64,000 nucleotides of DNA from Elusimicrobiota bacterium. GTDB lineage: Bacteria; Elusimicrobiota; Endomicrobiia; Endomicrobiales; Endomicrobiaceae. Numbering within the stretch: position 1 is the stretch's first letter; the number at the start of each line of letters is the position of its first letter. The position numbers and the translations under genes are program-made. Shown here piece by piece: positions 17,390 to 25,935 of this stretch. Location: NCBI GenBank assembly GCA_017525905.1, contig JAFXSD010000028.1, positions 1 through 64,000 of the forward strand, in the 5' to 3' direction. Under the pieces are notes generated by a model. It was given only the letters and a program-made list of their open reading frames with translations, was not told where the DNA came from and searched no databases.

Positions 17390-19114
17390 ATGGAAAAAGA
17401 TTTAAATATATTAAGACATTCAACATCACATCTTATGGCGGCAGCGGTTTTGGAATTGTTTCCCGGAACAAAAGTTGCTATAGGCCCTTCAATAGAAGAA
17501 GGTTTTTATTATGATTTCGACAGAAAAGAACCTTTTACGGTTGAAGATTTATCGAAAATAGAAGAAAAAATGCACGAACTTGCAAAAAAAGACGATCCTT
17601 TTGTTTGTACAAAGGTAAACAAAGCGGATGCAATAAAACTCTTTGAAGAAAAGGGTGAAAAGTATAAAAAAGAGTTGGCGGAAGCTATTGAAGATGATAC
17701 GGTAACATTTTATCAGTCAGGTGATTTTACAGACCTTTGCAGAGGACCTCATATAAAATCTACAGGCGAAATAAAATATTTTAAACTTTTGTCCGTAGCA
17801 GGTGCTTATTGGAGAGGAGATTCAGACAGAGAACAATTGCAAAGAATTTACGGAACGGCATTTTATACAAAAAAAGATTTGGATGAATATTTAAAGAAAC
17901 TTGAAGAAGCCGCAAAAAGAGATCACAGAAAATTAGGAAAAGAACTTGATTTGTTCTCTATAAATGATGCAGTCGGCGGAGGACTTGTTTTGTGGCATCC
18001 TAAAGGTGCTATGCTCAGAAATATAATCGAAACAGAATGGAAACAGTTTCATTTAGATAACGGATATGATTTGTTGTGTACACCTCATATTGCAAGTGAA
18101 GAACTTTATGCAATAAGCGGACATTTACAAACATATTCCGAAAATATGTATGCTCCGATGGAAATAGAAGGCAAACCTTATAGAGTAAAACCTATGAACT
18201 GTCCTATGCATTTAATGATTTATAAAACAAAACTTCACTCTTACAGAGAACTTCCTATAAGATACGGAGAACTCGGAACGGTTTACAGATTTGAAAAGTC
18301 AGGTGTATTACACGGTCTTATGAGAGTAAGAGGATTTACACAAGACGACGGACATGTTATCGTTCAACCCGAACTTTTGGAAGAAGAAATTTTGACAGTG
18401 TTTAAAATGGCAATAGATTGTTTAAAAATGTTCGGCTTTAACGAATATAAAATCTATTTGGCAACAAGACCTGAAAAGAAGTATGTAGGTGAAATAGAGA
18501 AATGGAACGATGCGGAAAAATCTCTTGAAAATGCATTGAAGAAAACAGGTTACGATTATGAAATAGATGCAGGCGGCGGAGCATTTTACGGTCCTAAGAT
18601 AGATATTAAAATTAAAGATGCTATCGGAAGATTGTGGCAGTGTTCTACAATACAGTTCGATTTCAATTTACCTGAAAGATTTGATATTTATTACATAGAT
18701 AAAGAAGGTAAAAAGGCAAGACCGTACATGGTTCACAGAGCATTGATGGGTTCTTTTGAAAGATTTATCGGTGTATTGCTCGAACATTATGCAGGAGCTT
18801 TGCCGGTATGGTTGTCACCTGTTCAAGCAGCGGTTTTAAATATTGCTCCCGAACAGGAACAATATTGTAAAGATGTCGTTAAGAAATTGAAAGAAGCAGG
18901 AATAAGAGTAAACTTTGACGACAGAAACGAAAAAATCGGTCACAAAATAAGAGAAAATGCAATGCAAAAGATTCCTTACTTGTTGGTTGTCGGCGGTAAA
19001 GAACTTGAAACAGGTTCTGTCGCCGTTAGAGCAAGAGGAAATAAAGATTTAGGTTCAATGCCTGTAGAAAAGTTCATTGAACTTGTTAAGAATGATGTTA
19101 AGGAGAAAAAATAA
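17390..19114 (+). CDS. thrS: Threonyl-tRNA synthetase (TGS-less)
   Basis: Charges tRNA-Thr. ATG 17390 is chosen because gcggag lies eight bases upstream; ATG 17375 upstream would include that site in the gene. The 574-aa protein starts directly at the editing-domain motif HSTSHLMAAAV (residues 10-20), so it lacks the roughly 60-residue N-terminal TGS domain of E. coli-type enzymes. It then shows the catalytic domain with NCPMH (zinc Cys), motif 2 RYGELGTVYRFEKSG, the QDDGHV segment, motif 3 near HRALMGSFERFIG, and a C-terminal anticodon-binding domain. Its stop overlaps the thrC start region, indicating a thrS-thrC operon. Confidence 0.97.
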   Translation: MEKDLNILRHSTSHLMAAAVLELFPGTKVAIGPSIEEGFYYDFDRKEPFTVEDLSKIEEKMHELAKKDDPFVCTKVNKADAIKLFEEKGEKYKKELAEAIEDDTVTFYQSGDFTDLCRGPHIKSTGEIKYFKLLSVAGAYWRGDSDREQLQRIYGTAFYTKKDLDEYLKKLEEAAKRDHRKLGKELDLFSINDAVGGGLVLWHPKGAMLRNIIETEWKQFHLDNGYDLLCTPHIASEELYAISGHLQTYSENMYAPMEIEGKPYRVKPMNCPMHLMIYKTKLHSYRELPIRYGELGTVYRFEKSGVLHGLMRVRGFTQDDGHVIVQPELLEEEILTVFKMAIDCLKMFGFNEYKIYLATRPEKKYVGEIEKWNDAEKSLENALKKTGYDYEIDAGGGAFYGPKIDIKIKDAIGRLWQCSTIQFDFNLPERFDIYYIDKEGKKARPYMVHRALMGSFERFIGVLLEHYAGALPVWLSPVQAAVLNIAPEQEQYCKDVVKKLKEAGIRVNFDDRNEKIGHKIRENAMQKIPYLLVVGGKELETGSVAVRARGNKDLGSMPVEKFIELVKNDVKEKK

Positions 19115-20178
19115 TGGCTTATAAAGGATTAATTGAAAAATATAGAAAATATTTGCCGGTAAGTGATAAAACCCCGGTAATAACATTACATGAAGGAGAT
19201 ACTCCTTTAATTCCTGCAAGAAATCTTGCAAAAGAAATCGGATTTCCCGGAACAATATATTTTAAATATGAAGGTTTAAACCCTACCGGTTCTTTTAAAG
19301 ACAGAGGAATGACAATGGCTGTATCAAAAGCCGTTGAAGAAGGCAGTAAAGCCGTTATATGTGCTTCTACAGGCAACACATCGGCATCTGCCGCAGCTTA
19401 CGCGGCAAGAGCGGGAATAAAATGTGTAGTTTTAATTCCCGAAGGGAAAATTGCTTTAGGTAAACTTTCACAAGCGGTTATGCATGGTGCATTGGTTCTT
19501 GAAATAGACGGAAATTTCGATAAGGCATTGGAACTTGTAAAAGATTTAAGTAAAAATTATCCTTTAACTTTAGTAAATTCAATTAACCCTTACAGAATAC
19601 AAGGTCAAAAAACAGGAGCATTTGAAATTTGTGAATATTTGGAAAAAGCTCCGGATTATCAGTTTATGCCGGTAGGAAATGCAGGTAACATTACAGCGTA
19701 TTGGAAAGGTTATAAAGAGTTTAATCAATTGTTCCCGGAGAAGTATGCTTTACCTAAAATTATGGGATTCCAAGCGGAAGGAGCAGCACCTATAGTCAGA
19801 GGCTATCCTATAGAAAAACCCGAAACATTGGCTACGGCAATAAGAATAGGTAACCCGGCATCCTGGAAGACAGCCGAAGAAGCAAGAGATGAATCCAAAG
19901 GTGTTATAGATATGGTTAGTGACGACGATATTATAGAAGCATATAAAATGATAGCAAGACACGAAGGTGTTTTTGCCGAACCTGCTTCCGCATCATCGTT
20001 TGCAGGTTTATTAAAATATACAAGAAAAGGTTATTTTAAAGATCAAAAAGATGTAACGGCGATTTGTATATTAACAGGTCACGGATTAAAAGATCCCGAC
20101 AATGCAGTTAAGAATTCGACAAAACCTACACAAGTTAAAGCAGATATGAAGGAAATTATAAAGGCGATAGGATTATAA
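19114..20178 (+). CDS. thrC: Threonine synthase
   Basis: PLP enzyme converting O-phosphohomoserine to threonine and phosphate. The 354-aa protein is of the short bacterial/archaeal class, with the PLP-lysine motif GSFKDRGM near residue 62, the phosphate-binding STGNTSASAAAYAARAG and the C-terminal TGHGLKDPD. ATG 19114 shares its first base with the thrS stop (aATAATGG context), so the two genes are translationally coupled. The pairing of a Thr biosynthetic enzyme with ThrRS supports joint control by threonine supply. A strong terminator closes the operon. Confidence 0.97.
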   Translation: MAYKGLIEKYRKYLPVSDKTPVITLHEGDTPLIPARNLAKEIGFPGTIYFKYEGLNPTGSFKDRGMTMAVSKAVEEGSKAVICASTGNTSASAAAYAARAGIKCVVLIPEGKIALGKLSQAVMHGALVLEIDGNFDKALELVKDLSKNYPLTLVNSINPYRIQGQKTGAFEICEYLEKAPDYQFMPVGNAGNITAYWKGYKEFNQLFPEKYALPKIMGFQAEGAAPIVRGYPIEKPETLATAIRIGNPASWKTAEEARDESKGVIDMVSDDDIIEAYKMIARHEGVFAEPASASSFAGLLKYTRKGYFKDQKDVTAICILTGHGLKDPDNAVKNSTKPTQVKADMKEIIKAIGL

Positions 20179-20220
20179 AAATCGTTTTGGGATTTCTAAA
20201 TTTAAACAGAGTTTACGGTT

Positions 20221-20254
20221 AAACGGCAATGTTAAGACATTGCCGTTTTTTTTT
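20221..20254 (+). terminator. Intrinsic terminator of thrS-thrC
   Basis: AAACGGCAATG (20221-20231) pairs perfectly with CATTGCCGTTT (20238-20248) around a 6-nt loop and is followed by a run of T to 20254. Confidence 0.92.
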
Positions 20255-20261
20255 GTATAAT
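20232..20261 (+). promoter_or_regulatory. Probable promoter for the DUF3467-cinA-ruvX genes
   Basis: TTAAGA (20232-20237, in the terminator loop) and TATAAT (20256-20261) are 18 bp apart; the start codon with a gggagaag ribosome site follows at 20295. Confidence 0.5.
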
Positions 20262-20294
20262 ATCAGGATAAGGAAATTATATCGGGAGAAGATT

Positions 20295-20594
20295 ATGGCT
20301 GAAGAGATGAAAAAACAGGAAATTAAAATAGAAATAGACGAACAAACAGCTAACGGCAGTTATTCAAATTTAGCTTTAATAACTCATTCTCAGACGGAAT
20401 TTGTTATTGATTTTATTTTTGTGCAACCGCAAAACGGGAAAGCAAAAGTAAAAAACAGAATAATAACATCACCGTTACATGCAAAGAAAATATTACAGGC
20501 ATTGCAGGATAATGTTGCAAAATATGAAATGAGATTCGGGCAAATAAAAAATGCCGAACAAAATCAGCAGGAACAATCTAAATTTTATAATTAA
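20295..20594 (+). CDS. DUF3467 family protein
   Basis: A 99-aa protein matching the DUF3467 pattern: a beta-rich segment IDEQTANGSYSNLALITHSQTEF, then VIDFIFVQP and a helix with ITSPLHAKKILQALQDNVAKYE. The function of the family is unknown. ATG 20295 is set by gggagaag seven bases upstream; the frame extends to 20229 but that part overlaps the thrC terminator. cinA follows nine bases after the stop, so the two are likely co-transcribed. Confidence 0.85.
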   Translation: MAEEMKKQEIKIEIDEQTANGSYSNLALITHSQTEFVIDFIFVQPQNGKAKVKNRIITSPLHAKKILQALQDNVAKYEMRFGQIKNAEQNQQEQSKFYN

Positions 20595-20603
20595 GGTATT
20601 AAT

Positions 20604-21896
20604 ATGAACATAGAGTTAATTTGCAGCGGCAGTGAATTACTTACCGGGAAACTTAATACTCATGCAAGTTTTATCGGAACAAAACTTAACGAAATAGGTC
20701 TTTCGTTGTCTTTAATTACTACAGTTGCCGATAGAAAACAGGAATTTAAAGCTGTTTTACAGGAAGCTGTTAAAAGAAGTTCCGTTATTATTGTAACAGG
20801 CGGACTCGGACCTACATTCGACGATATAACGGTAGAAACAGTATCTGAAATCTTAAATGTAAAAACATATAAGGATGAAACAGTTCAACAGGCAATCGTT
20901 CAATATTTTGAAAAAAGGGGAATAAAAAATCCTGCACAAAATAACGAAAGACAAGCTTATATTTTGGAAGGAGCAAAAGTTTTAGAAAACAGATTCGGAA
21001 CAGCTCCGGGACAAATGCTTCATTTTAATTATGCCTTAGACGAAAATAAAAAAGTCAGAAAAACAATCTTTTTGTTGCCGGGACCTCCAAGAGAAATGCA
21101 TCCGATGTTTGAAGAATCTGGTTTACCTTTTATGAAAAGTTATCAAGTAAAAATGAAAAAAACTTTAATTTTGCATATTTGCGGTATGGCGGAATCTTTG
21201 GTTGACGAAAAAATAAAGCCGACAATAAATTATTTGTCTAACAATGATGATATTGAATTTGCAATATTGGCACACAAGTTTTTAATAGATGTTAAAGTTT
21301 CCGTTAGCGGAGAAAACGAACTTATAATAGATGACACATTGAGAAATATTAATAACGAATTTATAAATGTTTTGGGTGACAATATCTACGGATATAATAA
21401 CGATACATTAGAGTCTGTAATTCAAAAAATGTTAATTGAAACAAAAAGAACGGTATCTGTGGCAGAATCTTGTACGGGTGGAATGGTTTCAACAAAACTT
21501 ACCGATACAGCAGGAAGTTCAATGTGTTTTAAACAATCCGTAGTGACATATTCAAATGAAGCAAAAATGCAACTTTTAAATGTTAAAAAAGAAACATTGG
21601 AACAGTTCGGTGCGGTAAGTGAACAAACTGCGAATGAAATGCTTACCGGAATTCTTGCTTTATCGAAATCGGAATATGCCGTAAGTATTACCGGAATTGC
21701 AGGACCGGGCGGGGGAAGCAGTGAAAAACCCGTAGGACTTGTTTATATAGGAGTTTCGTTTAACGGTAATAACGAAGTAAATAAGTGTTTATTTTTGGGA
21801 ACAAGACAAGATATAAGGGAAAGAGCAACAAATGTTGCACTTGACAGTCTAAGAAGATTGATATTAAAAACAAGAACTAAAAAAGTTATAAAGTAA
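20604..21896 (+). CDS. cinA: CinA-family nicotinamide-nucleotide amidase
   Basis: Two-domain protein of 430 aa. The N-terminal molybdopterin-binding-like COG1058 domain has TGGLGPTFDDITVE around residue 70 and PGPPREMHPMFE. The C-terminal CinA domain has VAESCTGGMVSTKLTD near residue 287 and GIAGPGGGSSEKPVG, the amidase core that deamidates NMN in the pyridine nucleotide cycle (with ADP-ribose pyrophosphatase activity known for the N-terminal part in some members). Despite its name it is not evidence of competence; no recA or com genes lie beside it. ruvX follows 54 bases on. Confidence 0.94.
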   Translation: MNIELICSGSELLTGKLNTHASFIGTKLNEIGLSLSLITTVADRKQEFKAVLQEAVKRSSVIIVTGGLGPTFDDITVETVSEILNVKTYKDETVQQAIVQYFEKRGIKNPAQNNERQAYILEGAKVLENRFGTAPGQMLHFNYALDENKKVRKTIFLLPGPPREMHPMFEESGLPFMKSYQVKMKKTLILHICGMAESLVDEKIKPTINYLSNNDDIEFAILAHKFLIDVKVSVSGENELIIDDTLRNINNEFINVLGDNIYGYNNDTLESVIQKMLIETKRTVSVAESCTGGMVSTKLTDTAGSSMCFKQSVVTYSNEAKMQLLNVKKETLEQFGAVSEQTANEMLTGILALSKSEYAVSITGIAGPGGGSSEKPVGLVYIGVSFNGNNEVNKCLFLGTRQDIRERATNVALDSLRRLILKTRTKKVIK

Positions 21897-21950
21897 CTTT
21901 TTTGAGATATAGAGGGAAACAGATATAACCGCAATACGGAGGATTTTGTT

Positions 21951-22376
21951 ATGGGAAGATATTTAGGAATAGATTACGGGAAAAAAAGAATAGGACTTGC
22001 GATATCCGATATTATGGGAATAATGGCACAACCTTTTGATGTTATAGAATTTAAAGGTCTTAAAAATAACATTGAGAATATTTTAAAAATAGCTAAAGAA
22101 AAAGAAGTGTCTTGTATAGTTGTTGGAAAACCCGTAAATATGAATGCAACCGAAGGAGAAATGGCGGAGCTGGCAACCGAATTTGTTGAAGAATTAAAAA
22201 AAGTAACGGATATAAAAGTTGAAATGATAGATGAGAGATTAACCACCACACAGGCAGAAAGAGTGTTGGTTGAAGAAGCTAATGTTTCAAGAGAAAAGAG
22301 AAAAGGTATAAGAGATAAACTTGCGGCAACATTTATACTGCAAACTTATTTGGATATATATTCAAAACCTTTATAA
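21951..22376 (+). CDS. ruvX: Putative pre-16S rRNA nuclease / Holliday-junction resolvase-like
   Basis: YqgF/RuvX family, RNase H-like fold. The 141-aa protein has GIDYGKKRIGLAISD at the N-terminus (first catalytic Asp), VVGKPVNMNATEGE in the middle and IDERLTTTQAERVL with the second acidic residues, then RDKLAATFILQTYLD. In E. coli the protein matures the 16S rRNA 5' end. ATG 21951 has a strong Shine-Dalgarno (cggagga). Length and motifs are standard. Confidence 0.95.
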   Translation: MGRYLGIDYGKKRIGLAISDIMGIMAQPFDVIEFKGLKNNIENILKIAKEKEVSCIVVGKPVNMNATEGEMAELATEFVEELKKVTDIKVEMIDERLTTTQAERVLVEEANVSREKRKGIRDKLAATFILQTYLDIYSKPL

Positions 22377-22425
22377 ATTTTTGTAAAATGATACAAAATA
22401 TTTGTACTTTTTAATGGAGTTTATT

Positions 22426-23187
22426 ATGAAAAAAATTTTAGCAATTTTAAGTTTTTTGTTCTGCGTTAATTTAGCTTATGCCGGATTATCAGTCGATCCG
22501 TCTGTGACAAATATTTCTGAAAATCCGGGTTCTGTTTATAAAGGTAAATATAAAGTTAAAAATACTTACGACAAAAATATAAGTGTTTCCGTTGAAGTAA
22601 CAAAAGGAAATTCTTTTTCGGCTAATAAAGATGCCGATATAAATAAATGGTTGGTGTTTGAAAAGTATAAATATTTTATACCGGCAGGAGAATCTGTTGA
22701 AGTTCCTTATACTGTAAAAATTGATGAAAATTTTAAAGGCTCAATATCAAGCAGAGTTAGTTTTTCGGTTGATAAAGAACAAGGCCAAATGATAAGTATA
22801 TCTATATCTGTTCCGATATATGTTACGGTTAAAGGAACGGAAAATATAGATTTTGTTATCGATACATTAAACCTGTATAAAACAGGTGATGACATATCTT
22901 ATAAAATGACATTGGAAAACAAAGGTAATGTTCACATAAGACATTCGGGTGACATTGAAATATATAATAAAAAGAAGAAGAAATTGTTAAAGACTGTTTT
23001 TATACAAGAAACTGTTCCTACATATTGTGAACAAAAAAGAGATTTCGGTGAAAGAATATTAGCTTGTTCTGATTTGAAAAAAGGTAAATATGTGGCGGTA
23101 TTTAAAGTAAGAGCTTTAGGAAAAGAAGTAACAAAAGAGATAAAATTTAAACTTTCAAAGAAAGGTAAAATTATTATTAAAAAATAG
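22426..23187 (+). CDS. Exported protein with chaperone/Ig-like beta-sandwich
   Basis: A 253-aa protein with a clear signal peptide (residues 1-19, MKKILAILSFLFCVNLAYA, cleavage after AYA). The mature part is beta-rich: an N-terminal domain with VDPSVTNISENPGSVYKGKYKVKN-type text and IPAGESVEVPYTVKI resembles the PapD-like or DUF916 Ig fold, and a second half with ISYKMTLENKGNVHIRHSGDIEI has the look of another Ig-like domain. No catalytic motif is seen. ATG 22426 is chosen over upstream starts because tggag lies directly before it and the signal peptide begins there. Role unknown; an envelope or surface-structure function is possible. Confidence 0.7.
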   Translation: MKKILAILSFLFCVNLAYAGLSVDPSVTNISENPGSVYKGKYKVKNTYDKNISVSVEVTKGNSFSANKDADINKWLVFEKYKYFIPAGESVEVPYTVKIDENFKGSISSRVSFSVDKEQGQMISISISVPIYVTVKGTENIDFVIDTLNLYKTGDDISYKMTLENKGNVHIRHSGDIEIYNKKKKKLLKTVFIQETVPTYCEQKRDFGERILACSDLKKGKYVAVFKVRALGKEVTKEIKFKLSKKGKIIIKK

Positions 23188-23196
23188 ATATATTAA

Positions 23197-23781
23197 ATGG
23201 AATATTTGATAGACGGATATAATGTAATTAAATTTAGTGAAATGTTTTCTGCACGAACACTTGAACAGCAGAGAGATAAACTTATTGACTTTATATTGAA
23301 GTATAATCCTCAAGGACATAACAAAATAACAATCGTTTTTGATTGCAGAAGCTCCAATCCGTTTGAAAGTGACGGATATACGACAACCACAATAAAAGGA
23401 ATAAAAACAATTTTCAGTGAAGGACAAAAATCTGCCGACGATGTTATTGTAGATTACGTTGAAAATTCAGCAAAGCCTTACAACATAACCGTAGTTACCA
23501 ACGATAAAGGTATTTTCAGAAGAATCGGGGGTAAGGGTGCAAAAAAAATGGCAGTTGCCGAATTTATATACAACAGGGCAAAAGAACAAACAAGACCGAC
23601 TAATATTATAAGAATGAAGCAAAAAGATGATTTCTCCGCTATAAGCAGAGAACTAAGTGATTTGTGGTTAGAAGATGATAACCAACCTAAAAAAGAAAAT
23701 AAAAAGCAAAAGAAAAATAAAGATACGGAATTTGATATAACTGCGGAGTTAAGTGATTTATGGCTAAAAGAAGAAAAATAA
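23197..23781 (+). CDS. NYN-domain (YacP-like) RNA-binding nuclease
   Basis: A 194-aa protein of the YacP/Rae1-type NYN family, PIN-like fold. It shows YLIDGYNVIK (residues 3-12), IVFDCRSS, SADDVIVDYVEN and VVTNDKGI, which hold the acidic metal-binding residues. Rae1 of Bacillus cleaves mRNA on the ribosome; activity here is inferred from family only. The lysine-rich C-terminal tail repeats a short unit (RELSDLWLED, then AELSDLWLKE), a possible docking element. It overlaps mltG by 22 bases. Confidence 0.88.
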   Translation: MEYLIDGYNVIKFSEMFSARTLEQQRDKLIDFILKYNPQGHNKITIVFDCRSSNPFESDGYTTTTIKGIKTIFSEGQKSADDVIVDYVENSAKPYNITVVTNDKGIFRRIGGKGAKKMAVAEFIYNRAKEQTRPTNIIRMKQKDDFSAISRELSDLWLEDDNQPKKENKKQKKNKDTEFDITAELSDLWLKEEK

Positions 23782-24716
23782 TAACATCAATAATATTTGC
23801 AGCATTGTTTATTTCTGCTTTCTTGTTATTTCTGGGGATAACGAAAGAAAACAGAACTGTTGAAGTTTTGATTCCCAAAGGAGCATCACCTTATAAAATA
23901 TCAAAGATTTTGAAAGATTCTGAAGTTATTTCATCTAAAAGTTTATTCCTTGCTTTAGTGAAATTTTACGGATACTCTTCAAGCTTAAAAGCAGGACTTT
24001 ACGATTTTAATACTAAGGATTCTCTAAAAACAATTTTGTTAAAAATTCATGACGGCGCCGGGAAATATATAAAAGTAACGATTCCTGAAGGCTTTACGGT
24101 AAAACAAATAGCGGAAACATTAAGTAAAAACAATATTTGTGACGCAGAGAATTTTATAAAATCGGCCAACGAACAAAATATGGAAGGATTTTTGTTTCCC
24201 AACACATATTTCCTTTTACCTCAAATGCCCGAAAGAGAGATTATAAAAATTATGAACGATGAATATAAAAAATTTTGGACAAAAGAAAGAACCGAAAGAT
24301 TACGCCAGACAGGAAAAACCGAAAGGGAGATAATTATAATTGCTTCCATAGTAGAAAAAGAATCTATTGCCGATTCTGAAAGAGCTATTATTGCGGGAGT
24401 GTTTTTAAACAGATTATCCAAAGGTATGAGATTGGAGTCTTGTTCCACGGTGTTATATGCTATGGGGATAAACAAAGAAAGATTATCTTTTGAAGATTTA
24501 AAGTTTGAATCTCCGTACAACACATATAAATATAAAGGATTACCGCCGGGACCTATTTGTAATCCCGGAGCTGAAGCAATAGAAGCTGTTTTATATCCGC
24601 AAGCCACCAATAGTTTGTATTTTGTTTCCAAAGGTAACGGGACACATTATTTTTCTTCCACATTCGAACAACATATTAAAAACAAAATAGTTTCCAAAAA
24701 GAATCAAAAGAAATAA
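23760..24716 (+). CDS. mltG: Endolytic murein transglycosylase
   Basis: MltG/YceG terminates glycan strands during peptidoglycan synthesis and sits in the inner membrane. The 318-aa protein has an N-terminal TM anchor (residues 8-26), a LysM-like segment (PKGASPYKISKILKD), then the catalytic region with IASIVEKESI (residues 194-203, containing the active Glu), GVFLNRLSKGMRLESCSTVLYAMG and GLPPGPICNPGAEAIEAVLYP. Normally the third of these reads LQSDPTV; here LESCSTV. The start overlaps the NYN gene by 22 bases. A terminator follows at once. Confidence 0.95.
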   Translation: MAKRRKIITSIIFAALFISAFLLFLGITKENRTVEVLIPKGASPYKISKILKDSEVISSKSLFLALVKFYGYSSSLKAGLYDFNTKDSLKTILLKIHDGAGKYIKVTIPEGFTVKQIAETLSKNNICDAENFIKSANEQNMEGFLFPNTYFLLPQMPEREIIKIMNDEYKKFWTKERTERLRQTGKTEREIIIIASIVEKESIADSERAIIAGVFLNRLSKGMRLESCSTVLYAMGINKERLSFEDLKFESPYNTYKYKGLPPGPICNPGAEAIEAVLYPQATNSLYFVSKGNGTHYFSSTFEQHIKNKIVSKKNQKK

Positions 24717-24736
24717 AAAATGCCGGGCATTTTTTT
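24715..24736 (+). terminator. Intrinsic terminator of mltG
   Basis: AAAAAATGC (24715-24723) and GCATTTTTT (24727-24735) pair around a 3-nt CGG loop with a T run. Confidence 0.7.
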
Positions 24737-24737
24737 G

Positions 24738-24767
24738 TTGACACAAAACAATGTTTTGTAGTAAAAT
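24738..24767 (+). promoter_or_regulatory. Promoter for the cyclophilin operon, predicted leaderless
   Basis: Consensus TTGACA (24738-24743), 18-bp spacer, TAAAAT (24762-24767). The ATG at 24777 is only nine bases after the -10 box and no Shine-Dalgarno precedes it. Confidence 0.7.
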
Positions 24768-24776
24768 TTCCTTATT

Positions 24777-25424
24777 ATGAAAAAGATATTTTTTGTATTA
24801 TTAGGTTTGTTTTTTATTTTTGCTTGTTCGTCGGATAAAACAGTTGTTACAAAAACGGAACAAGCGGGCAGTGATGTCAGTAAAGAAAAAAGAAAAACGG
24901 AGAATAAAAAAATGAAAGCAATTATTGAAACTTCTATGGGAACAATTGAAATAGATTTATTTCCCGATAAGGCACCTGTAACGGTGGAAAACTTTGTAGG
25001 CCTTGCAACAGGGAAAAAAGAATTTACAAACTTAAAAACAGGTAAAAAGGAAAAAGGAAAATTTTATGACGGTTTAACTTTCCACAGAGTTATTCCGGAA
25101 TTTATGATACAGGGCGGATGCCCATTGGGAACCGGAACAGGCGGACCGGGATACACATTTGAGGACGAAACAAATAACGGTTTAAAGTTTAATAAGCCGG
25201 GATTACTTGCCATGGCAAACGCAGGTCCCAACACTAACGGTTCACAATTTTTTATTACCGAAGTTACAACACCTTGGTTGAACGGACATCATACAATATT
25301 CGGACAGGTTGCAAGCAGTAAAGATTTGGAAATAGTTAAAAAAATCGCAAGAGTAGATTGCGGCTTTTCTAATGATCCTATAGAACCTGTGTACATAAAT
25401 AAAATAACAATAAAAGAGAAATAA
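24777..25424 (+). CDS. Cyclophilin-type peptidyl-prolyl isomerase, lipoprotein
   Basis: PPIase that speeds Xaa-Pro isomerisation, here anchored to the envelope. The 215-aa protein has a lipoprotein signal peptide with the Cys at residue 17 (FFIFACSS), a charged linker to residue 45, and a complete cyclophilin domain: FHRVIPEFMIQGG with the catalytic Arg, ANAGPNTNGSQFFIT and LNGHHTIFGQV. The insertion around GKKEFTNLKTGKKEKGKFYDG is common in bacterial members. A DJ-1 gene follows one base after the stop, so both are expressed from the promoter at 24738. Confidence 0.95.
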   Translation: MKKIFFVLLGLFFIFACSSDKTVVTKTEQAGSDVSKEKRKTENKKMKAIIETSMGTIEIDLFPDKAPVTVENFVGLATGKKEFTNLKTGKKEKGKFYDGLTFHRVIPEFMIQGGCPLGTGTGGPGYTFEDETNNGLKFNKPGLLAMANAGPNTNGSQFFITEVTTPWLNGHHTIFGQVASSKDLEIVKKIARVDCGFSNDPIEPVYINKITIKEK

Positions 25425-25425
25425 C

Positions 25426-25929
25426 ATGAAAAAGATGGTTTTTGTCGTTGCACCTGAAGTTTTTAGAGATGAAGAATATATAGAACCTAAAACAATATTG
25501 GAATCTGCCGGAATTGAAGTTACTACCGCAAGTACTGTTGTAGGGGAAATTTATGGAAAAATAAAAATAAAGGCTCAAAGCCAAATGCTTGCAAAAGATA
25601 TAAAGGTTGATGATTTCGACGGAATATTCTTTGTAGGCGGTAATGGAGCTTCTGTTTATTTTGAAGATGAAGTTGTTCATGATATAGCAAGACAGTTTTA
25701 TGATAAAGGTAAAATTGTAAGTGCAATATGTATTGCTCCGGTAATACTTGCAAATGCCGGTTTATTGCAAAATAAAAAAGCAACCGTTTTTCCGAGCGGA
25801 GCGGATATTTTAATACAGAACGGTGCAAATTATACGGGGAACTCCGTTGAAGTGGATGGTAATATTGTTACCGGTAACGGTCCTGAAGCAGCAAAAGAGT
25901 TTGCCGAAATATTATTAAATTTATTGTAA
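25426..25929 (+). CDS. DJ-1/PfpI family protein
   Basis: A 167-aa member of the DJ-1/ThiJ/PfpI family. The nucleophile elbow is VSAICIAPVILANAG with Cys102; the N-terminal strand VFVVAPEVFRDEEY carries the Glu expected to activate it. Members act as protein deglycase-like, chaperone or protease-like proteins; which one cannot be told. It follows the cyclophilin gene by one base, hinting at joint expression of two protein-quality functions, and is followed six bases later by a sensor-like membrane protein. Confidence 0.92.
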   Translation: MKKMVFVVAPEVFRDEEYIEPKTILESAGIEVTTASTVVGEIYGKIKIKAQSQMLAKDIKVDDFDGIFFVGGNGASVYFEDEVVHDIARQFYDKGKIVSAICIAPVILANAGLLQNKKATVFPSGADILIQNGANYTGNSVEVDGNIVTGNGPEAAKEFAEILLNLL

Positions 25930-25935
25930 TTTTAT

